Shown: positions 55,901 through 64,000 of the stretch, in pieces
Numbering within the stretch: the first letter of the stretch is position 1
Layout: every line of letters starts with the position of its first letter
NCBI GenBank assembly: GCA_029582265.1
Contig: CM055819.1
Span: forward strand, 14,247,087-14,311,086
Reading direction: 5' to 3'
Origin: Zoroaster sp. YZ-2022
Taxonomy: Eukaryota; Echinodermata; Asteroidea; Forcipulatida; Zoroasteridae
Length of the DNA stretch: 64,000 nucleotides
The notes under the pieces: generated by a model
The model's database searches: none
The model's input: the letters and a program-made list of their open reading frames with translations, nothing else
Told to the model about the DNA's origin: nothing
Position numbers and translations under genes: made by a program

Positions 55901-58900
55901 TCATTTGAAGGCTTGCTCTATCTCCAAAACTATAAGGAATACATGCACGTGGATTAGATACAATGATATGTCTCTTCCTGAATGTACTAATGGGCGGGAA
56001 AACTTAAAATTGAAAAAAGTCGGATTGGTCACTATGGCAAATTAGGGACGATATGTGTAACAAAATGAAGCTCAAACAGCGACACCAAGCTGTTGTCAAA
56101 ATGTCTGTGGCTACTGAGTGATGGTTTTCTATACCTGAATGGACCAGCGCTGTAAAAAAAAAATTTGGGTAGGGCCTACCCGCTAGTTGGAAATCGCCAT
56201 ATTGAGCAAGCTTTGTGCTAGCGAGCAAGATGTGATGCTGAACTCAAGATGCCTGCATATATTACCCCAAAGCTATATACATAAACATTTGTAAAATAGG
56301 ACTTACTTAATAATCATATTGTACAAACAAGTTTGAGCAATAAAATAAATCTAGATGTATATATATGTATATCTTACCTTGAATTTGATGACCACTGGCT
56401 CAGTTAGGTTCACCAGAACAACATCTTCAACAGTCAACGAGACGACGGACCCAGCAACCTTTAATGTCAAGTTGTTCACTCCGTCAGAGTCCCTGATCAA
56501 ATCTGACTTGAACAATGTGTCATCGGCATAGACAATGAAACTAGCTCGGAGTTGGGTTGAACTATTACCTATATCAAAATAACTTACTTTTCATTTACTC
56601 AGTTATTTACAGAAGAATGAAGGTACCCGCTTGAAATTGTTTTAAACTTATTGTTAATAAAAAATGATTGTCAACAGAACCAGTAACGTAAATCCGTGTC
56701 TAAAAGTAGGGAGGATGATATTGACATTTGTTTGCATAATGTACAACAAAGTACTGGATCTCGAACGTCGCTCATCGGGGGGATACTCCCCCAAACACCG
56801 CAAAAAACATCACTTGATTGTCAGAAGATTTGCCCAATTGATATTTTTATAGAACTATTGTGAACTTCAGTTTATCTAGTATTTTCAGGTTTAAGTCAAA
56901 ATGTTCTCATGGCAAGAGACTGCTGAAATTGCTGACACAAATATTGTTTGAAACCAACAAGCAGATTTGGGGTTTATGCAGATTAGTGGAGTGTCGTGGC
57001 CGAGCGGTCTAGCGCACCGAACTCAAGTTCTGGTGTTGCCAGCAGCAGGGTGTGGGTTCGAGCCCCGGTCGTGACACTTGTGTCCTTGAGCAAGATACTT
57101 AACCATAATTGCTTCGTCCTTCGGATGGGACGTTAAGCCGTAGGTCCCGTGTACTAGATTAAGTAATGCACGTAAAAGAACCCAGGACACTTATCGTGGA
57201 AGTGTAAGGGGTTTACCCCGGTGTTTCTGGTTCACATTGCAAGCGCTCTTGTTTACAGGTTTCCTCAGGCTTTCGAGCTTACAGTGCTTAAGTGCGCTTT
57301 TCTGAGGCATCCCTTGGTTTCATTACCAGAAATGATAAATGAAATAAATGAAATGAAATGAAATGCAACTGGAAAATAGTTGATCTCAGCACATTACTGA
57401 TTTGAGTCAACCAATCGGGATCCTTATATTGGGTGACCATTGGTGATCAGCCAATCAGTGTGTGGCTCGCTGTCACTCACTGACCGTTTTAGAGGGCTTT
57501 TTTAAGGGGCTGCACAGAGGGTACAAGAATCATTCTGCATCCAGAAACCAATGTACTTTATGGTACACGCATGCGTGTGACTCGTTCGATATTAGTCAAG
57601 TCATCAGTAGCCATATCTCGGGGTAAGTTGTGATTTTTTATAATTTTAAGCTGTAATTTTGAACTTCAATGTTAGAATTGCTATTATTTTAGTTGTCTCT
57701 TATTAATATAACTCATAGTTATAAAGTTTGTAAACAACTGTTTAGTATTCTCTGTAGTCTGAACATTGAATGCACTGACTTCGTATTCAGAATTGGAACT
57801 GGCATTTATTCAAGAGATATACTCTATTTTTACAAGTGCATCCATTTTAGTAAACAAGTTTATTATTCTTTTCCGTTCAATTATTTTTTGTAAATGATTT
57901 GATGCTTCGTTGTAATGGAATAGATTTACTTATTAAAGGTTTATCATTTCTCTCTTGTGTGTAGCTTGACCAGAGCTGAGACAATCTGGGTCAGGATGAC
58001 CTAGTAGTTGAATATTATACTGCTGACAATATTTAGGTTAGCTTTTGACTTATTGTGTACTAGATTGACGAAATTCTACTGAAAACTGCATGTTGTATTT
58101 GTATTCTTTCACTGATGAAAAGTTTTTGGTGTAATGTGTTGTATTTTGGTCGCAATCATGAATTTGTCAAAACGATTATCTTACTGGTGTTTAAAGCAGT
58201 GTGTGTCCATAGTATTTTATTCACTGTGTTGTTTGGCCTTGTAACACAATCCATGTTTTGGTTCTAGTACCTTTAATGATCTTATATGAGGACAAGGACA
58301 AACTCAAGCTATGCTCAAATTGTGTTATGTAATCTGTCACAAACTATAAGTGAGACACATCAGTCATAGTGTTTTTTGGCATTGATTCTCATTCATTCAA
58401 TTATTGAAAGTTAGGTAAAATACAAATAGTGACCTTTTGAACTTTTGTGTTAAACTATTGTATCTAAATGAAGATTTTATTGTAAGTAACCCTTGTTTTT
58501 ATTATTTCTAAATACATAGATGTCCGTCAATTCTATCTGTCAATTCCTTCTGTAAATTCCGTCTGTCAATTCCATCCATTAATTCCGTATGTTGTATCGG
58601 TTTCATTGTATCCATTTTGGTACTTTTGTCTGTTTTATTTATAAAAAAAACTGCAAGTGAATTATTTAGAACTTGTGTGTTATGTCATTTATTTGGATGT
58701 CCTATAGATCCCTGTGTCACACGATACTAAATCCGCTAAACAACATGATTTCTCTTCTCTTCTTTTGTTTACAAAAAAATCCGCATGCCCAAGGGGAGGG
58801 GGGTTAAACCCCCTGAAACCCACCCCCGCGGTTATGCCATTGGCGCACAAACAATCAGTATCCCACAGCTAAGACAATCATTATTTCAGACAATCGCTTA

Positions 58901-61900
58901 TTATTATTTTTTTACCGCTTGACAAATTCTGGGGGGTGATCCTATGGACCACCCCCGGGCCAAACAGTGGCTGGTATATATCGCCCTCCCCCCCCCCCAT
59001 CCCCTGGGATTTATAAACCTGTGAACAGAACAGAACAAAATGCCAAACCCAAAAATATGAGTCACCAAATCATTTAAATATAGACATGTACAACGTTTTT
59101 GACTGGGATCTTGGGCAATAAAACTTTCACCGTCCCCCACCCCCACGTTCTCCCATCCCCCCCAAAAATATAAATAAATAAATAAAATGGCCTGGAATGA
59201 TATATTAAAACCAGTGTTGTTGGCATTTTTTGTAAGAAAATAGGACTATTTCAAGTGACATATCATGGCAAAAATGTTGTTAACTCACGTATAGCTTAGA
59301 CTGAAGAATTGTACTAAACTATATTAAAATAAACGCCAATTATTACCATACGGTAGCAAGTCAATGATGTTCCCTGGTAACTGGATCGATACGAGCACAT
59401 CATCTTGTGGTATCTCGCTGGTATTCGTGAATGTCTTGATCGTGGTACCATCAAGTTTGCTGTCTTGTGGTGCTTTCCCATCCGTTGACTGTTTCTGTAT
59501 GGACACAAAGCTGAATCCATTACTGGCCTCATTGGGGTCGAGGCTGACCGCCTCGACATGGATGGTATCCTCCTGTATGCTGACATGACCTTCCTGCTGT
59601 AGGGTCAAAGAGACTTGGGTCTCTACGGACTTGATGATGGCTGAAGAGCTCTTACCAACAGGGGAGCCACTGTCTGCCTGAGCGTTTATGATGACATTGT
59701 CTACTGTCTCAAGCACTGCATCAGTGACCTTCAAGGAAAAAGGCAGCAAGACAAAACATAGATTTGATCCCTATTGTTTTGTTACATTATTAATCAATTG
59801 ATATTTCAAAGATATGATGCCATATTTTGTACCTATGATCTTTGAAACTGTCATCAGATTTGTTCACTGTTTTGAAAACAAATGCAACTTCAGCAAAATA
59901 ATGCCCAAAATTATACATAAATAAATAAAAAGTTGATATTATTGGTACACCCTGTGAATTGTCCAGCTGTTGTGATGTTATCAGTGTAGCGTACCTTAGG
60001 GTCACCTGATCCTGCGTCGACTATGTTTGTCAAAATCTTTGAAATCGTTTCAATCTCTTCTTCGTCACCAGATGAAGCTGATGTCTCATTGGCTAAAAAT
60101 TCAGCCACTTCGGCTGCGTTACCTGTACTTACGTGAACCTTTAATGTGAAGAAAGAGATTCATGCTAGCATTAATTACATGTGGCACAACACAATTAGGC
60201 TTAATATCACAATTAGGCTTAAAAACAATAAATAATTGGGCGATTCGCACAATATGAACACCATGGAATAATAAAGTTGACACCAATGCTGTTACCTTAA
60301 CACCATAGGTTTTGCAAAGAGATTCATGCCAGCATTAATTACATGTGGCACATCACAATTAGGCTTAAAAACAATAAATAATTGTGCGATTCGCACAATA
60401 TGAACACCATGGAATAATAAAGTTGACACCAATGCTGTTATCTTAACACCATAGGTTTTGCAGGATCAACATTTTTCAAAGGCATTTTTCAAAGACAGAT
60501 GTGACTTGATTTGTGTTCACACATTTAAAATTAATAAACTATACAATCGCTTTTGAGAAAAGGTCAACATATTCAAAAACGTTTCCAGTGCAATAGTTTT
60601 TTTTAATCCACAGCAAAATGATTACAATAAGAAATACCAAGTAGTGAACAAATTTTAATATAAAATATTGATTGTTCCATACAAATCATATTTGGATAAG
60701 ATTGCGAGAGCCATGAGAACTTTACTGATAGGCTATTGCACAGAGTAAACTTTTTCATGAGTACGAGAATGAGTACCGAATGTACTCAATTACGAGAATG
60801 ATTAAGAGTATCTCTGTAGTTGTATTCGAGTACTTGTAGTATGAGTAGGCTACTACAACTCTTGTACTACAACTCTTGCCACTAATATGACACCCCACCC
60901 CCTTTCAGCTCTGTAAGGGACATATAAAAACAAGTGTTGGACACATATTATTTGTTACATAGTGTTTATTCTACTCATATATTTATTGTTTTGATTTATA
61001 TTGGTTTTTACCCATGGACAAGGTTGAATACTCCACTGAACACAACATTACCTCTATGACATCCTCAACGGTAACATCCTTCATTAATTCACCACAGCTG
61101 CGAGGCACATAGTCCTCCCAATGGAAGTAATCAGGAGGGTCCGATATCGAACAGTTCCTTACAGCTCTGGGTAGGCCAGCTGTGTGTAAACATTTGAATA
61201 TTTTTCAAGTACTTTATTAAGATGTTAGGAAGTGCAGAAATAGTCAGCAAGGATGGGTATGAAGATAAAAGGGAACACTATACTAAAGATTAGATGTTAT
61301 CACTAAAGAGTATAGATTCAACAAGAGTGTAAAAATGGGTGCTGTATGCATCGCATACTGGTACAGACACTGTCAGCACGCTTTATAACGTGTGGTGATT
61401 ATAGGAACGATATATTTCACTAAATGATCTGAATGTTTTGGCAAACCATTGACGTTAGTCCCTTCTATACGGGGGGGGGGGGGGGTTAAAATACACAAAA
61501 TTGACATTCGAGTAAGTTTTTGCAACATTTACCATTCACTGTCATAAGTGGACATCTCTCGACAGACTCTGCCGTTGACCCCATCGTCGTCACAGGCCAT
61601 GTCAGAGGACCATGCTCTATATCATTGGTCATTTTGTCTTCACAAAAACCTTCATGTGATGAATTACATACAATAAACTGACATTTTATTTTGCATTCAG
61701 TAACATTTTAAACGTCGAATTTAAATATTTTGTCCACGTTTCTTAACATTGTTATTGGTATCAAGAAACAATTTTCTTGTGATCTATAGTTTACTAACAA
61801 ATAAACACGTACCGTACAATGTGAAAACATATTGTATTAGAGTTTTCAGATTGTTATAAAAAGGCCTTTTCGAATTATCATAATGTAAACGGGAAAAAAG

Positions 61901-62202
61901 ATATGCAGTTTAAATAAACTTTACAAAACTGCCTAGGACCTATTGTTCCTAATTCATCTGTTCATACGCACCTACAACAATAACGTCGAAGGAACATCTC
62001 AAAACCAGATGATTTATTTCGTACCACTGCTGGTAGGTCACTCTGTGAGTTCCTATAGGAAATGCATCACCAGAAACAGCATTCGATGTGAAATTAGTTT
62101 CACCCCATCCAGTTAGCTCTGGTTCTTGCCAGTTCACACTGGCTGTAGTGGAGCCAGGATCGGCTGAGGCTGTCCCATTTGCTGGGCACACAATATCCAC
62201 AA
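52814..62202 (-). CDS. Adhesion G-protein-coupled receptor, partial (nine exons)
   Basis: A cell-surface receptor of the adhesion GPCR class. Exons, 5' to 3', are 62202-61972, 61649-61533, 61179-61052, 60138-59995, 59728-59347, 56568-56378, 53878-53705, 53356-53232 and 52913-52814. Every junction has GT/AG and the phases fit throughout. Domains in order: HYR, hormone-receptor motif, GAIN subdomains A and B, GPS, TM1, TM2. In this family the GAIN/GPS unit self-cleaves and leaves a tethered agonist before TM1. The 5' end lies beyond the retrotransposon on the right; TM3-TM7 are not in the sequence left of TM2 and may lie in the gap, beyond the Gypsy element, or be lost. No stop or frameshift within the nine exons. 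Confidence 0.9.
53232..53356 (-). CDS. GPCR exon: tethered-agonist end and TM1
   Basis: 125 bp after the acceptor GTTTTGATTTATTAG. DVKGQIPTNKDTSHALDIIS, then QVGCALSIIALAITLIIYLS is a clear TM1 helix. The exon follows the GPS exon in phase. Donor ATAAG|GTAAGT is strong. Confidence 0.9.
53705..53878 (-). CDS. GPCR exon: GPS motif, with HAT at the cleavage site
   Basis: 174 bp, phase 0. CVFWEFGQEDSAGFWSTYGC, then RVSCNCSHATNFAILV contain all four GPS cysteines and both Trp. The usual cleavage tripeptide His-Leu-Thr/Ser is His-Ala-Thr: the base (His) and nucleophile (Thr) remain, the -1 Leu is Ala. Cleavage may be weaker, but this is not shown. Confidence 0.93.
54165..54198. repeat. (CAAA)n microsatellite
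   Basis: About eight CAAA units in a GPCR intron, next to a G-rich, repeat-like stretch (54056-54115). Confidence 0.85.
54330..55762 (-). mobile_element. CR1/L2-like LINE, 5'-truncated, with nested MITE
   Basis: On the minus strand the RT begins at PQGSVLGP near 55762, then VYADDTQLYITFK (motif C), CIQEIRSWM, NDEKTEFLLFGS and RNLGVIFDSTMTLKPHISN. After the MITE it continues with SRLDNGNALLYGLPQNHKS, LQHIQNTAARVV and LKELHWFPVSQRIVFK. A frameshift lies near 55555. The 3' end has the AGCGCGCACA motif and an AAT-type tail. It lies within a GPCR intron and in the same direction as the gene. Confidence 0.88.
54922..55268. mobile_element. hAT-like MITE, 347 bp, with 8-bp target duplication
   Basis: CAGTGGCGGA at the left pairs with TCCGCTACTG at the right. 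GACAAACG occurs on both sides (54914-54921, 55269-55276). Removing it restores the LINE frame across the site. The interior is G/C-rich with long G and C runs. Confidence 0.93.
55789..56054. mobile_element. 266-bp MITE with 33-bp perfect inverted ends
   Basis: ATATCGTCCCTAATTTGCC, then ATAGTGACCAATCC, is exactly inverted at the right end. The ATAGTGACCAAT word also occurs internally near the left end. It sits directly beside the 5' break of the LINE, in the same GPCR intron. Confidence 0.93.
56378..56568 (-). CDS. GPCR exon: GAIN subdomain B
   Basis: 191 bp. RASFIVYADDTLFKSD, VAGSVVSLTVEDVVLVNLTE and PVVIKFK are the beta-strand blocks before the GPS. Acceptor ATTGATATAG, donor AAG|GTAAGA. 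Confidence 0.9.
56991..57364 (+). repeat. tRNA-derived SINE
   Basis: A tRNA-like head (GTGTCGTGGCCGAGCGGTCT as A-box region, GGGTTCGAGCCCC as B box), a body CCTTGAGCAAGATACTTAAC and GGATGGGACGTTAAGCCG, and a (GAAAT)n-like tail at 57330-57364. The head resembles a Leu/Ser-type class II tRNA. In a GPCR intron, opposite to the gene. Pol III boxes look intact. Confidence 0.92.
57365..59346 (-). other. GPCR intron, no further gene
   Basis: AT-rich intron. A short imperfect run of TCTGTCAATTCC/TCCATTAATTCC units occurs near 58530-58585. G/C-ended repeat pieces lie near 58780-58840 and 58925-59000. Confidence 0.6.
59347..59728 (-). CDS. GPCR exon: GAIN subdomains A/B
   Basis: 382 bp. VTDAVLETVDNVIINAQADS, then AIIKSVETQVSLTLQQEG and IHVEAVSLDPNEASNGFSFV are typical of the start of GAIN-B. 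VLVSIQLPGNIIDLLPYG ends the exon one base into a codon. Confidence 0.88.
59995..60138 (-). CDS. GPCR exon: GAIN subdomain A
   Basis: 144 bp, phase 0 at both ends. VHVSTGNAAEVAEFLANETS, then EEEIETISKILTNIVDAG, an acidic helical segment like the helices of GAIN-A. Donor AAG|GTACGC. Confidence 0.85.
60152..60464. repeat. 164-bp tandem duplication in a GPCR intron
   Basis: AAAGAGATTCATGC(T/C)AGCA at 60152 recurs at 60316, followed in both by TTAATTACATGTGGCACA, AATAATTG, CGATTCGCACAATATG and the ATAATAAAGTTGACACCAAT block. Unit 1 has 16-18 extra bases. Few differences otherwise, so it is recent. Confidence 0.9.
60745..60885. repeat. GAGTAC-rich patch, related to 2278-2740
   Basis: TTTTTCATGAGTACGAGAAT, GAGTACCGAATGTACTC and ATTCGAGTACTTGTAGTA show the same word use as the larger array at the left end of the window. 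Confidence 0.75.
61052..61179 (-). CDS. GPCR exon: hormone-receptor motif, second half
   Basis: 128 bp after TTACACACAG. PRAVRNCSISDPPDYFHWED and YVPRSCGELMKDVTVEDVIE supply the last HRM cysteines and Trp and lead to the GAIN domain. Ends in phase 0 at GAG|GTAATG. Confidence 0.87.
61470..61487. repeat. G homopolymer, about 18 bp
   Basis: A run of G in the intron between the two HRM exons. No other structure around it. Confidence 0.85.
61533..61649 (-). CDS. GPCR exon: hormone-receptor motif, first half
   Basis: 117 bp. FCEDKMTNDIEHGPLTWPVT and TMGSTAESVERCPLMTVN fit the first half of an HRM domain (GPL-W-P-T, then E--CP). Donor AATG|GTAAAT. Confidence 0.85.
61972..62202 (-). CDS. GPCR exon: HYR domain
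   Basis: 231 bp, acceptor TTTCACACAG, donor GTAG|GTGCGT. VDIVCPANGTASADPGSTTA, VNWQEPELTGWGE, FPIGTHRVTYQQWYE and LRCSFDVIV are the standard HYR landmarks, an immunoglobulin-like fold used in adhesion. The frame enters with two bases and leaves with one. Confidence 0.9.
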
Positions 62203-62591
62203 CTGTGTGAAAGGGAAACAATAATAACGTTATTGTTTATCTTTATTCAAAACCATGAAGACGAAAAATTAGCTTACGATATGGACGATTCTTAAATTTC
62301 AATTTCATTCATTTAAATTGGATAACATATTTACATTTTATCCAAACAAAACTAAGACACGTTTAAAAAACTAAATAATAATAAATAGGTAAAAAAATTA
62401 TATTTCACTATCTGTAAAAAGACGGGGGAAACGTGAAAACTGTGAAAACCTTTTCATAATTGAGTTGCTTGCTAGTTTATGCTGCATACATGTGTAGACG
62501 GGTATGTTTAGAAATATTTTAAATAAATAATTGCGACAGTAACAATATATAATAAAATACAATAAAACAAACCACTATCCACCTGGAACAG
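62203..62591 (-). other. Upstream of the HYR exon, presumed intron
   Basis: AT-rich with no open frame of interest. Any further 5' exons of the receptor must lie beyond the LINE on the right. Confidence 0.5.

Positions 62592-64000
<1,409 letters not shown>

Overview
This is AT-rich, intron-bearing animal DNA, not bacterial. It holds exons with GT/AG splice sites, an adhesion-GPCR gene with an HYR domain, tRNA-derived SINEs, several clades of non-LTR retrotransposon, and piggyBac, Tc1/mariner, hAT-like and Ty3/Gypsy elements. The mix best fits a marine invertebrate deuterostome. I favour an echinoderm from the look of the SINE and MITE families, but the sequence alone does not prove it. The only clear host gene lies on the minus strand at the right end; most of the rest is mobile DNA, its relics and simple repeats.

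Layout. 1-6.4 kb: no gene; MITE-like pieces, a GAGTAC-rich repeat, a SINE and a nine-copy 48-bp minisatellite. 6.4-22.6 kb: two related Tx1/L1-like LINEs (A, then B) head to tail on the minus strand, each bordered by GA-rich simple repeat. B is split by a piggyBac-like element (17537-20010) and by a long-armed MITE (13614-14195). 22.6-23.6 kb: an ATTTCG/CGAAAT palindrome-based satellite. 23.7-28.8 kb: a decayed plus-strand gene or TE-encoded gene (coiled-coil N-terminus, multi-frame body, separate last exon) with a Tc1-like transposase relic; a tRNA-like Pol III unit lies in its presumed last intron. 28.8-38.9 kb: no gene found; MITEs, foldbacks and a second copy of the 23.7-kb exon.

38.9-51.5 kb: a plus-strand Ty3/Gypsy element with two 602/603-bp LTRs, a decayed gag-pol and, between integrase and the 3' LTR, an intact 197-codon ORF with all four SGNH/GDSL hydrolase motifs. 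This is the most interesting feature of the window. A 3.6-kb repeat-rich segment splits the leader. Past the right LTR the leader sequence starts again and runs into a 500-N gap, so the locus is a tandem or unresolved array.

52.8-62.2 kb: nine phase-consistent minus-strand exons of an adhesion GPCR (HYR, hormone-receptor motif, GAIN, GPS, TM1, TM2). TM3-TM7 are not in the visible sequence left of TM2, and the 5' end is beyond the window. Introns carry a CR1/L2-like LINE fragment, itself cut by an hAT-like MITE with an 8-bp duplication, a further MITE and a SINE. 62.6-64 kb: about 176 uninterrupted AAT triplets abut the RT frame of an R4/Dong-like LINE, open to the window edge.

The elements form readable nests: piggyBac and a MITE inside LINE B; a 3.6-kb insert and a LINE 3' fragment inside the Gypsy element; an hAT MITE inside a LINE inside a GPCR intron. 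That gives relative ages. All assignments are from motif recognition by eye; no database search was run.
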